Assembly: GCA_020024285.1 (NCBI GenBank)
Contig: JAHHTZ010000003.1
Span: forward strand, 124,001 to 188,000
From: Oscillospiraceae bacterium
GTDB taxonomy: Bacteria > Bacillota > Clostridia > Oscillospirales > Ruminococcaceae
Direction: 5' to 3'
DNA: 64,000 nt
Position numbers and translations under genes: made by a program. The notes under the pieces were generated by a model. It was given only the letters and a program-made list of their open reading frames with translations, was not told where the DNA came from and searched no databases. Position 1 is the stretch's first letter. Every line of letters starts with the position of its first letter. Shown here piece after piece: positions 49,957-57,488 of this stretch.

Positions 49957-50169
49957 TTATTCTGCGTCTTTTGTTTTTACAAGATCGCGAATTTTAGATT
50001 TTCCGCTGGAAAATTCATTGAGTGCAAGGTTGACCGGTTTTTCAACCAGTGGATATCCTTCTGCCTCTGCTTCTTCGGCAATTTCTCTTGCACGGCGTGC
50101 AACTGCTACAACGAAAGCATAATAGCTTTCTCCTTCTCTCAAAATCTGTGACATTGCTGGTCTAAGCAT
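49957..50169 (-). CDS. rpoZ: RNA polymerase omega subunit
   Basis: A 70-residue omega subunit: MLRPAMSQILREGESYYAFV, then VAVARRAREIAEEAE and the conserved KPVNLALNEFSSGKSKI. It stabilises the beta' subunit. It overlaps gmk by 8 bases and precedes priA by 26 bases. Confidence 0.93.
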   Translation of the reverse strand: MLRPAMSQILREGESYYAFVVAVARRAREIAEEAEAEGYPLVEKPVNLALNEFSSGKSKIRDLVKTKDAE

Positions 50170-50776
50170 TTTGATCCACCTCTTTAATAAAATCTATCAT
50201 TGTTTGTGTTCGGCAGCGACCTGCCTCTATAATATGCTTTAGCTGCTCCACTGCATGCTCTACAGTGTCGTTTACTAAAATATAGTCATAATGAGCCGCC
50301 TCTTTGAGCTCAGTATGTGCGATCCTGAGACGATTTTTCACCGTTTCGATGTCCTCGGTTTCGCGCCCCATCAGGCGATTCTCCAGCTCCTTCCAGGAGG
50401 GAGGCATCACAAATACAAGCAGCGCCTCAGGGCATTGCTTCTTGACGGAGCATGCACCCTGCACCTCGATCTCCAGCACGATATCGCGCCCTGCATCCAA
50501 GGCTTCCTCCACCTTATCCTTCGGAGTGCCGTAGTAGTTTTCGTTGTACTGGGCATATTCGAGCATATTGCCTTCCCCGACCTTTTGGAGGAATTGCTCT
50601 TTTGTCAAAAAGTAGTAGTGGACGCCGTTTTCTTCGCCCGGTCGTGGCTGGCGCGTGGTTGCAGAAACGGAAAGAGCGACGTTTTCCCTGTCTTTGAGAA
50701 ATTCCTTGAGCACAGTTCCTTTTCCCACACCGCTCGGACCGGAAATCACGATCAGCTGTCCGCGGTTATTCCTCAT
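50162..50776 (-). CDS. gmk: Guanylate kinase
   Basis: A 204-residue enzyme that phosphorylates GMP to GDP. P-loop SGPSGVGKGTVLKEF, then TTRQPRPGEENGVHYYFLT (GMP binding) and LEIEVQGA. ATG 50776 is chosen after GAGGAG; the upstream frame lies inside remA. It overlaps remA by 11 bases and rpoZ by 8, a tightly coupled cluster. Confidence 0.97.
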   Translation of the reverse strand: MRNNRGQLIVISGPSGVGKGTVLKEFLKDRENVALSVSATTRQPRPGEENGVHYYFLTKEQFLQKVGEGNMLEYAQYNENYYGTPKDKVEEALDAGRDIVLEIEVQGACSVKKQCPEALLVFVMPPSWKELENRLMGRETEDIETVKNRLRIAHTELKEAAHYDYILVNDTVEHAVEQLKHIIEAGRCRTQTMIDFIKEVDQNA

Positions 50777-51032
50777 CTTCCATCTCCTCCTCGTCCTCGT
50801 CATCATCCAAGCGATTCGCCACAGTTTCCGGCTGTACCGCTGAAAGGATCACATGGTCACTATCCATGATAATGACTGCACGGGTCCTTCTTCCATAGGT
50901 AGCATCAATTAAGCTGCCCCGCTCCCTTGCCTCTGTAATGATCCGCTTGATCGGAGCAGATTCCGGGCTGACGATGGCGATCAGGCGGTTTGCCGACACC
51001 ATGTTGCCAAACCCGATGTTGATCAGCTTCAT
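50766..51032 (-). CDS. remA: Extracellular matrix regulator RemA (DUF370)
   Basis: An 88-residue DNA-binding protein: MKLINIGFGNMVSANRLIAI, then IKRIITEARERGSLIDATYG and TRAVIIMDSDHVILSAVQP. B. subtilis RemA activates biofilm matrix and osmoprotection genes and binds DNA as a ring-forming oligomer. Here it ends in an acidic Asp/Glu tail of about 14 residues. Conserved neighbour of yicC and gmk. Confidence 0.95.
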   Translation of the reverse strand: MKLINIGFGNMVSANRLIAIVSPESAPIKRIITEARERGSLIDATYGRRTRAVIIMDSDHVILSAVQPETVANRLDDDEDEEEMEDEE

Positions 51033-51045
51033 GATTGAATCCTCC

Positions 51046-51222
51046 TTATTTTCTCTTGTCGTTCAAGCTGAAGAGCAATGCACCTGCCGCCATACAGACC
51101 GCTGCAAGGTTCCAAAGCAGCAAGGAAACGCCGCTTTTTGTCACCTGTGCTTCGTGATACTCGATTGCGGGGCACTTTTTAGAGCCGGTCAATCGTCCGA
51201 AGGCGACCTTGAGATGCTTCAT
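51046..51222 (-). CDS. Small membrane protein of unknown function (58 aa)
   Basis: I do not recognise this protein. It begins MKHLKVAFGRLTGSKKCP and has one membrane helix (about 33-52, SLLLWNLAAVCMAAGALLF) and a basic end NDKRK. ATG 51222 follows GGAGG at eight bases and overlaps the stop of the upstream gene by one base (TAATG). It sits 13 bases before remA, inside the yicC operon. The strong ribosome site and overlap support a real gene. Confidence 0.7.
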   Translation of the reverse strand: MKHLKVAFGRLTGSKKCPAIEYHEAQVTKSGVSLLLWNLAAVCMAAGALLFSLNDKRK

Positions 51223-51521
51223 TATTTTTTCCTCCGTTTTTTCCGGTGGACGATCGGGTGCTTTTCTCTGTTTTCGTGTGCATACACCCGGTATCCAACA
51301 AGAAAATCTGCGGCTGTCAGCCCAAGTGCCAAAAGCCCGAAAACCGGAAGGATCCAGGCATGCTGTGCAAAATAGAGCCGAATGCGTACTGCACCTGCGA
51401 GATCCAGAATAACGGGCATCACCACAATGACCCAGGACAGGATTGCCGCAACCATGCAGATCCGCTGTATGATTTTTAGTTTTTTCCACTTATTTTCCAT
51501 TGGTTTTCTTGCATTTCCCAT
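51222..51521 (-). CDS. Small membrane protein of unknown function (99 aa)
   Basis: I do not recognise this protein. Two membrane helices (about 18-45 and 55-78) are followed by a very basic C-terminus ending HRKKRRKK, which would face the cytoplasm. The start follows the yicC stop by five bases; the ribosome site is weak, and an internal ATG at 51500 is an alternative. It overlaps the 58-aa gene by one base, so both are likely translated together. Confidence 0.65.
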   Translation of the reverse strand: MGNARKPMENKWKKLKIIQRICMVAAILSWVIVVMPVILDLAGAVRIRLYFAQHAWILPVFGLLALGLTAADFLVGYRVYAHENREKHPIVHRKKRRKK

Positions 51522-51526
51522 AATGT

Positions 51527-52414
51527 TTATTCAATGTTCTGAATTTGTTCTCGTATTTTTTCGATCTCAGACTTGATGTCCACAACGATTTTTGCAACCT
51601 CTACATCCTGCGCCTTAGAACCGATCGTATTGGCTTCCCGGTTAAATTCCTGAACAAGAAAATCGAGCTTGCGTCCGACCGGCTCGTTCGATTTGAGGAT
51701 ATCGCGGAATTGTTTGATGTGGCTGCGCAGGCGGACGGTTTCCTCATCCACTGCGATTTTGTCGGCAAAGATGGCAGCTTCGCTTAAAATGCGCTGCTCG
51801 TCCACGGTGTTGTCGCCCAAAAGCTCTGCCATCTTGGTCTGAAGGCGGCTGCGGTATGCGGCAAGCGTTTTTGGGGATTGTTCTTCCACCTGAGCCACCC
51901 AGCTCTCGATGCTGCACAGGCGATTGAGCAGGTCCTGCTCCATCTTTTCTCCTTCTGCGCTGCGCATGTTGAGAAAGCGCTCCACTGCTTCATCCGCTGT
52001 CTGCTTGACCATTTCCCATATTTCTTCTTCGTCTTCCTCTGCACGGGATACAGAAAAAATATCGGAAAAGCGCGCAAGCTGAGAAATGGTGATATCGTTT
52101 CGCACCTGCAATTCCTCCGACAGGGACTGCAGCGCCTGAAGATACGATTTTGCAAGACCGTGGTTGATGCGGACCTCTGTGGTCGTTTCTCCTTCGATTG
52201 CTGCAACCGAAACGCTCACCTCCACTTTTCCGCGAAAGACAAGTGTTTTTACATGACTTTTCAGCCGTTCCTCCAGATAAGAATAGGCTCTTGGCACACG
52301 GGCTGAAAATTCAAAATATCGATGGTTCACTGCTTTAATTTCAACGGTGATCTCTTTTGTGCCGATGACTTTTTGTGCACGTCCGAAACCAGTCATGCTT
52401 TTTATCATATTCAT
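51527..52414 (-). CDS. yicC: YicC family endoribonuclease
   Basis: A 295-residue protein. N-terminal YicC domain with IKSMTGFGRA and VEIKAVNHRYFEFSARVPR; C-terminal DUF1732 with DKIAVDEETVRLRSHIKQF and EPVGRKLDFLVQEFNREANT. YicC-type proteins are reported to be RNA endonucleases. ATG 52414 lies four bases after AAAGGGG; ATG 52408 is an equally familiar start (MIKSMTGFGR). First gene of the long remA-gmk-rpoZ cluster. Confidence 0.93.
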   Translation of the reverse strand: MNMIKSMTGFGRAQKVIGTKEITVEIKAVNHRYFEFSARVPRAYSYLEERLKSHVKTLVFRGKVEVSVSVAAIEGETTTEVRINHGLAKSYLQALQSLSEELQVRNDITISQLARFSDIFSVSRAEEDEEEIWEMVKQTADEAVERFLNMRSAEGEKMEQDLLNRLCSIESWVAQVEEQSPKTLAAYRSRLQTKMAELLGDNTVDEQRILSEAAIFADKIAVDEETVRLRSHIKQFRDILKSNEPVGRKLDFLVQEFNREANTIGSKAQDVEVAKIVVDIKSEIEKIREQIQNIE

Positions 52415-52515
52415 CGCACCCCTTTCTCCTATTGGTCGATCCATTGATTTTACTTTGGCAAGCAGCACAACTTCCTTCCTGTAAATCAGGCAGGTACAAT
52501 CTATGCTATCATATT

Positions 52516-52545
52516 ATTCTACAATAAAAAAAGAGGCTGTGTCAA
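52516..52545 (-). promoter_or_regulatory. Promoter of yicC operon
   Basis: On the minus strand a perfect TTGACA (52545-52540), 18 bases, TAGAAT (52521-52516), about 100 bases before yicC. The spacer contains the T-run that ends the structured element of the preceding gene. Confidence 0.7.
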
Positions 52546-52628
52546 GGATTCCTGCGCGTTCTGGGGATCTTATGAAAACTTTCTTTTCCTGCCCTGCTGC
52601 AAATGCAAGGCCCATCGCCAAAAGCCTC
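52526..52628 (-). terminator. Structured element, probable large terminator after the FkbM gene
   Basis: On the minus strand the segment opens with GAGGCT (52628-52623) and closes with AGCCTC (52538-52533), immediately followed by seven T. The roughly 85 bases between can form inner stems. It starts eight bases after the FkbM stop. An intrinsic terminator with an unusually long folded insert is one reading; a small dispersed repeat is another. Confidence 0.4.
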
Positions 52629-52635
52629 GTTTTGA

Positions 52636-53721
52636 TCAGATCGTTTCCTGCTGCAGGGTGCAGTATAAGTTGGTGTCCCATGCGGGGATATAGCGGTAAT
52701 GGCGCAGATACATCCGATATTCCGGCTTCATTTGACGGATCTGCATCGGGATGGCATAGAGGTCCTCGCTGCGGTGATATACCGAGATCAGGAGCTTCGG
52801 AGCCCACCGCTCGATGGTTTCCCGGCAGCCCATCAGCGCCTCACGCTCTGCACCCTCCACGTCCATATTGATGAAGCTCACACGGTTGCCCTGCATCACA
52901 TGGTCGAGGGAATCCACCTCGATCTCAATGCCCTGTGTTTTGCTCAGTGCCGACTGACGCCCCGCTTTATTGGAAAAGAGCATTGTTGTGTGCTCCTTGT
53001 ATGCTGCCATATTGACGCAGTTGCAGCGGTCGGAAAGTCCCATTGCTTCCACTGCAAGGCACAGCTTTTTGTAGTTCTTTCGATCCGGCTCAAACGCTGT
53101 GACAGAATGGCAGGTTCCGTTTGTGTAGCGCAAAAGCTCCGCGATCGTGTCGCCCTTGTAGGCACCGAGGTCTGCGTAGTCCTCGGCTTCATCGGGGCGG
53201 AGGATGTTGTGGTACGCTTCTTCCACCGGTGTTTCGCAATGGGTCAGATAGGAGAGCTTTCCGCTGAGCTTAAAATTGATGATATCCCGATAAACCGTGC
53301 GGGACTGCTCATCCGCAAGCCAGCTGTACACCTCCTCAAACTGCGCCCGATGCTCCTCAAAAAACGAAAGGGTAAAGAGGGTATCTCCTGCCACCGGAAC
53401 ATCCGGCGCATAAAATTCGTGGCGCTGTGCGATTGCATGGATCATCTGCGTTGTGGGAGAATCGTGAATGGCAAATGCCATCAGGATGATAAAATCATCC
53501 AGCTCCTCCTCCACATCGCTGAGCCGTTTGACGGGGTATCCCTCAAAGGAATGGCCGCGTACAAACCCATCGCTTGCAAAGATCCCCCAAAGCGGGATGT
53601 CGTACTGCTTGAGTACCCGCATGATTTTCAGTGCCCCGTCGCCCATTCCGTAAAGGACGATCGGCTTTTTTGTGTTTTTGAGATGGGACCAGAGATCCTC
53701 CCGCTCGAAAAGCAGTTCCAT
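52636..53721 (-). CDS. FkbM-type methyltransferase with N-terminal Rossmann-like domain
   Basis: A 361-residue protein. Residues about 15-95 (KKPIVLYGMGDGALKIMRVL, then WGIFASDGFVRG and a GYPVKRLSDV segment) resemble the nucleotide- or sugar-nucleotide-binding Rossmann unit seen in sugar-modifying enzymes. Residues about 185-340 match FkbM-like SAM methyltransferases (ADLGAYKGDT, AFEPDRKNYKKL, INMDVEGAEREAL). It may O-methylate a sugar or small metabolite. ATG 53721 has AAGGAG seven bases upstream; ATG 53727 is too close. No glycan gene cluster is next to it. Confidence 0.82.
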   Translation of the reverse strand: MELLFEREDLWSHLKNTKKPIVLYGMGDGALKIMRVLKQYDIPLWGIFASDGFVRGHSFEGYPVKRLSDVEEELDDFIILMAFAIHDSPTTQMIHAIAQRHEFYAPDVPVAGDTLFTLSFFEEHRAQFEEVYSWLADEQSRTVYRDIINFKLSGKLSYLTHCETPVEEAYHNILRPDEAEDYADLGAYKGDTIAELLRYTNGTCHSVTAFEPDRKNYKKLCLAVEAMGLSDRCNCVNMAAYKEHTTMLFSNKAGRQSALSKTQGIEIEVDSLDHVMQGNRVSFINMDVEGAEREALMGCRETIERWAPKLLISVYHRSEDLYAIPMQIRQMKPEYRMYLRHYRYIPAWDTNLYCTLQQETI

Positions 53722-53738
53722 CAGCATTCTCCTTTTTC

Positions 53739-54092
53739 TTACTTTTCCTCACAAACTATCACATCTGCACCTGTATTGCAGATGTTTTGACAGACGATGT
53801 CGCCGGTCGCTGCCGGATGGTCCAGAGAGATGCGCTTGAGCGCCAGTGTAACCTTATACACCATCCCTTTGGGGACTGCGATGCTTGTCTTGACCGCAAC
53901 CTTCTGGACACCCTCCACCGTGGAGCGGACGGTGCCGCACACGAATTTGCGCTCCCCGAGAAATTCCTCCCTGCCGGATTTGAGTCCGCGCGGGCATTTA
54001 TTTCCGGTAACAACGATTTCTTCCCCGATCTGCTCTACCTTGAGCTGGCAGCGGTTGTGGCATTCTGTGCATGTAATTTCTTTCATATTCAT
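53739..54092 (-). CDS. DUF1667 domain-containing protein
   Basis: A 117-residue protein with four N-terminal cysteines (CTECHNRC...NKCPRG) followed by a conserved basic region and a C-terminal VYKVTLALKRISLDHPAATGDIVCQNI. This is the DUF1667 pattern, usually encoded beside FAD-dependent oxidoreductases of glycerol-3-phosphate or related metabolism and probably holding an iron-sulfur or zinc site. No such oxidoreductase is here. It is 17 bases before the FkbM gene. Start choice (54092 or 54086) is uncertain. Confidence 0.8.
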   Translation of the reverse strand: MNMKEITCTECHNRCQLKVEQIGEEIVVTGNKCPRGLKSGREEFLGERKFVCGTVRSTVEGVQKVAVKTSIAVPKGMVYKVTLALKRISLDHPAATGDIVCQNICNTGADVIVCEEK

Positions 54093-54111
54093 CACTTTCT
54101 TTTCTCTTTAA

Positions 54112-54143
54112 AAATCCTCCCCTGCCACAGCAGGAGAGGAGAT
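54112..54143 (-). terminator. Terminator after upp
   Basis: On the minus strand ATCTCCTCTCCTGC pairs with GCAGGGGAGGAT around TGTG, followed by TTTT. It lies about 20 bases before the DUF1667 start, so that gene needs read-through or a promoter inside the upp end. Confidence 0.8.
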
Positions 54144-54153
54144 AGGTTAAAAC

Positions 54154-54780
54154 TTATTTTGTACCGAAGATACGGTCGCCTGCATCGCCCAAACCTGGGA
54201 TGATGTATTTGTCTTCGTTGAGGTGGTCGTCGAGTGCTGCACAGTAAACCTGCACGTCAGGATGTGCCTTTGTGAGTGCTTCCAGACCTTCGGGAGCTGC
54301 AATGATGCACATAAATTTGATCTGCGTTACGCCTTTTTCCTTGATTTTGGAGATTGCATCGATTGCAGAGCCGCCGGTAGCAAGCATCGGATCGAGAACG
54401 ATCACCTCGCGCTCATCCACGTCGCTTGGCAGCTTGCTGTAATATTCTACCGGAATATGGGTTACAGGGTCGCGGTACAGACCGATGTGACCCACCTTTG
54501 CAGCAGGAACCAGCTCCAGGATACCGTCCACCATGCCAATGCCGGCACGCAGGATCGGAACGAATGCCAGCTTGCGTCCGGAGATGACGTTGGATTTTGT
54601 AACTGCCATTGGGGTTTCGATTTCAACCTGCTTGAGCGGCAGGTTGCGGGTTGCTTCGTAGCACATCAGCATCGTGATCTCGCTGATCAGCTCACGAAAT
54701 TCCTTGGAGCCTGTGTTTTTGTCGCGCAGCAGGGTCACTTTGTGCTGGATCAGCGGATGGTCCATAATAAATGGTTTCAT
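54154..54780 (-). CDS. upp: Uracil phosphoribosyltransferase
   Basis: A 208-residue enzyme that salvages uracil to UMP with PRPP. The PRPP-binding motif is VIVLDPMLATGGSAIDAI; the uracil-binding end is YIIPGLGDAGDRIFGTK. Normal length. It ends the tsaE-tsaB-rpiB-upp operon. Confidence 0.97.
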   Translation of the reverse strand: MKPFIMDHPLIQHKVTLLRDKNTGSKEFRELISEITMLMCYEATRNLPLKQVEIETPMAVTKSNVISGRKLAFVPILRAGIGMVDGILELVPAAKVGHIGLYRDPVTHIPVEYYSKLPSDVDEREVIVLDPMLATGGSAIDAISKIKEKGVTQIKFMCIIAAPEGLEALTKAHPDVQVYCAALDDHLNEDKYIIPGLGDAGDRIFGTK

Positions 54781-54808
54781 ACTAAAATCCTCCTAATCGC
54801 CCGAATCT

Positions 54809-55249
54809 TTACTGTTCATTTTCGATTGCAGTGATCTTATCAATGCGGCGCTGATGGCGTCCGCCTTCAAATTCTGTATCAAGGAACAAATCGACGATCA
54901 TCTCTGCAAGTCCTGCAGAAACGATGCGTCCGCCCATGCACAGCACATTGGCATCGTTGTGCAGGCGGGTATATTTTGCGCTGAATGCATCGGAGCAGCA
55001 GCAGGCACGGATGCCCTTTACCTTATTGGCAGCAATGGAGATGCCAACACCGGTGCCGCAGAAGAGAAGTCCCTTGTCGCATTCGCCGCGAACGATCTTT
55101 TCGCAGGCTTCTTTTGCGATGTCGGGGTAATCTACGGAGTTTGTGTCATGACAGCCAACATCTGTATAGGCAAGTCCTCGCTCTTCCAAATGTTTTTTTA
55201 TCTCTTCCTTTAAGGCGAAGCCGCCGTGGTCAGAACCAATTACGATCAT
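54809..55249 (-). CDS. rpiB: Ribose 5-phosphate isomerase B
   Basis: A 146-residue RpiB/LacAB-family isomerase linking ribose-5-P and ribulose-5-P. Motifs: MIVIGSDHGGFALKEEIK, CHDTNSVDYPDIA, FCGTGVGISIAANK with the catalytic Cys, and HNDANVLCMGGR. It supplies ribose-5-P for PRPP, which suits its place 28 bases before upp. Confidence 0.96.
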   Translation of the reverse strand: MIVIGSDHGGFALKEEIKKHLEERGLAYTDVGCHDTNSVDYPDIAKEACEKIVRGECDKGLLFCGTGVGISIAANKVKGIRACCCSDAFSAKYTRLHNDANVLCMGGRIVSAGLAEMIVDLFLDTEFEGGRHQRRIDKITAIENEQ

Positions 55250-55263
55250 CGTAAACCCTCCAA

Positions 55264-55962
55264 TTATTTTTCCTGTTTCTTGAGAAGCTCTCGCTGAGCC
55301 TGAGGAAGCCGCAGATAAGCGGGAACGAGTTCCCGTGCACAGGCAGCCTCATCCTGATGACTCAAAAAAGCTGCCAATCCCACGCTGTATGCGTTTTGCA
55401 GTCTTTGGTGCGGTACTGCCGGGCGGATCTTTTTGCGCAGCTCTTCCCCGATGTTATTGTAGCACAAAACTGCTCCATCTCCAACAAGAATTACTTCTTT
55501 TTGCTGTTTTTTCAATAAATCGATCAATTCCTCAAGCGGAATTGCCTGATCCTCTGTAATTCGGCGCATCGAATCATCCAGATCAAAGAGCGCCGTATAC
55601 ACCTGATTGCACCGCGCATCCATCACGGCGCAGGCGATGCCCTTTGTCCCGTACAGATTGTATGCAAGCCCCTCAAGCGTCGAGATGCCGACGCAGGGCT
55701 TATTCATCGCATGTGCGATCCCCTTGACTGCTGCTGTGCCGATCCTGAGCCCTGTAAAAGAGCCAGGCCCGTTGGACACCGCCAGAAGGTCCACCTCCTC
55801 CAGCGTCCTTTGGCTTGCACTGAGCAGCGATTCCACCATCGGCAAAATCGTCTGACTGTGGGTCAGCTTTGCGTCGATGTAAAATGTTCCGATGGGACGC
55901 TCGTCCTCAAGCAGGGCACAGGATGCTGCCTGTGAGGATGTGTCCAAAGCCAATATCTTCAA
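55264..55962 (-). CDS. tsaB: tRNA threonylcarbamoyladenosine protein TsaB
   Basis: A 232-residue ASKHA-fold protein that partners TsaD and TsaE in making t6A37 on tRNA. Motifs: MKILALDTSSQAASCAL, THSQTILPMVESLL and AVSNGPGSFTGLRIGTAAVKG. Its start overlaps the tsaE stop by four bases. TsaD itself is not in the window; the Sua5-type TsaC is at 19.4 kb. Confidence 0.95.
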   Translation of the reverse strand: MKILALDTSSQAASCALLEDERPIGTFYIDAKLTHSQTILPMVESLLSASQRTLEEVDLLAVSNGPGSFTGLRIGTAAVKGIAHAMNKPCVGISTLEGLAYNLYGTKGIACAVMDARCNQVYTALFDLDDSMRRITEDQAIPLEELIDLLKKQQKEVILVGDGAVLCYNNIGEELRKKIRPAVPHQRLQNAYSVGLAAFLSHQDEAACARELVPAYLRLPQAQRELLKKQEK

Positions 55963-56393
55963 AATCGCTGATCCCCCTCAATGATGATCTCCCGTTTTTC
56001 CGGGTCATCCTCCACTGTTTTCAGTGTAACATATATGGTATTTGGCGGAAGCGCATTCTCGATGTTTTCACTCCACTCGATTGCGAGAATCCCTCCGTAA
56101 TCCAAATAATCAAAAAATCCGGTGGAATAAAGATCGTCAAATCCGTCCACACGGTACATATCAAAATGGTACAATGCCTTCTCCCCTGAGCCATACTGAT
56201 GCACAAGAGCAAAGGTCGGGCTGGAAACATGGTCGTCCAGTCCCAGTCCGCGGCATAATCCGCGGGTAAACGCTGTCTTTCCCGCTCCCATAGGACCGCG
56301 ATAAGCCAGCACATCACCGCTGTGCAGCTCTTTGGCAAATGCTGCGGCAATCTGTTCTGTTTCTTCTGTGCTGTTGGAATAGTAGGTTTTCAA
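55959..56393 (-). CDS. tsaE: tRNA threonylcarbamoyladenosine ATPase TsaE
   Basis: A 144-residue P-loop ATPase for the t6A complex. Walker A GPMGAGKTAFTRGL is near residue 34; family motifs VSSPTFALVHQYG and HFDMYRVDGFDDL, and WSENIENALP near the end. First gene of the operon with tsaB, rpiB and upp. Confidence 0.95.
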   Translation of the reverse strand: MKTYYSNSTEETEQIAAAFAKELHSGDVLAYRGPMGAGKTAFTRGLCRGLGLDDHVSSPTFALVHQYGSGEKALYHFDMYRVDGFDDLYSTGFFDYLDYGGILAIEWSENIENALPPNTIYVTLKTVEDDPEKREIIIEGDQRF

Positions 56394-56434
56394 TCGCCCT
56401 TCCTCCGATTTCTGTTTTCCTTATGCTTACTATG

Positions 56435-56462
56435 ATTATATCATAAAAATAGTTTCTGTGAA
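56435..56462 (-). promoter_or_regulatory. Promoter of tsaE operon
   Basis: On the minus strand TTCACA, 16 bases, perfect TATAAT, about 42 bases before the tsaE start. Confidence 0.7.
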
Positions 56463-56590
56463 GAATGAAAGAAAAATTCTTTCAAAAAAACATTCGTTTT
56501 GCTTTGTATCCTGCCATCCTCTGCTTTTCTGAATAGGAGCTTGACAGACTGTCTACACTAAGAGGAAGACATCGTTAGGGGGGATTTTTC

Positions 56591-57448
56591 TTGATCGAAC
56601 GTACCAAATGCTTTCTCTTGTCCTTTGTTTCAGCCTTCTTTCTCTTATCTCTGATCGTGATGGCTGCTGTGCTGTGGGTAAAACCGGTTTCGCGTCCGCA
56701 AAGCGCGCCCTCTCCCTCGGTCCCCCCGTATCTTCCCCAGGCAGAGGATTCCTTTACCATCCTCCTGTCAGAGCGTTCCTCCGATGACACCCCGTTATTT
56801 TTTCTTTTGATCGGCTTTCAGCCGCACCGCGGTCAGATCCCCTTCGCTGTTTTTCCACCGGAGCTTTCCCTCTCTGTGGAAAATTCCCAAACCCTTCGGG
56901 AACAATACAAAAACGGAGGCATCTGTGCGGTTCGCGATGCCCTCTCCGAGCAGCTTTCTGCCCCCATCGATCACTGGGCAGAGATTTCGGAAGCAGATTT
57001 TTCAGAGCTCATCGACCTCTTCGCCCCTGTTTCGCTCAATCTTCCCCAGTCCTTTCAGTATAAGCAGGGCGATCTTTCGGTTACGCTCCAGCCCGGTCTG
57101 CAATCGATCGACGGTGCAAAGGCACTGCATCTTATGTCTGCTCCGTGGGGGTCATCACAGGCACAGCAGCGTTTTCTTGAGGAGCTTGTGGAAAAATGGC
57201 TGTACCAATATCTCCGGATCGTGCAAACAAATCAGTCGCAGGACTACTTTCAAAAAATGGTAAACAAAATGGAAACAGACCTCTCCATCCTCGATTACAG
57301 CAGCTATCACCCCATGCTGCTGTTTCTCTCCCGCCTGTCCCGCCAGCCGCTGAGCTGCTATCGGCTCTCCACTCCCATTCCGGCAAAAGGGAGCCTTCTG
57401 CTCTCAGAAAAAGAAGCTCACCTTCTCTCCAAAGTGTTCTCCTCATAG
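56591..57448 (+). CDS. Degenerate LytR-CpsA-Psr (LCP)-like membrane protein
   Basis: A 285-residue protein with one N-terminal membrane helix (about 8-31) and an external domain. The domain follows the LCP layout: DDTPLFFLLIGFQPHRG, a YKNGGICAVRDALSEQLSAPIDHW segment in two parts, and LQPGLQSIDGAKALHL. LCP enzymes attach wall polymers to peptidoglycan, using arginines in SIPRDT and GRxxRQ to hold the pyrophosphate. Here these read VFPPEL and SSQAQQ, so catalysis looks lost. The start is TTG after GGGGGG. It is convergent with a RodA/FtsW gene. Confidence 0.7.
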   Translation: MIERTKCFLLSFVSAFFLLSLIVMAAVLWVKPVSRPQSAPSPSVPPYLPQAEDSFTILLSERSSDDTPLFFLLIGFQPHRGQIPFAVFPPELSLSVENSQTLREQYKNGGICAVRDALSEQLSAPIDHWAEISEADFSELIDLFAPVSLNLPQSFQYKQGDLSVTLQPGLQSIDGAKALHLMSAPWGSSQAQQRFLEELVEKWLYQYLRIVQTNQSQDYFQKMVNKMETDLSILDYSSYHPMLLFLSRLSRQPLSCYRLSTPIPAKGSLLLSEKEAHLLSKVFSS

Positions 57449-57488
57449 AAAGAGCGGTATCCTCATAAGCCGAGGATACCGCTCTTTT
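57449..57488. terminator. Bidirectional terminator between LCP-like and RodA/FtsW genes
   Basis: AAAGAGCGGTATCCTC pairs perfectly with GAGGATACCGCTCTTT around ATAAGCC. Confidence 0.92.
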
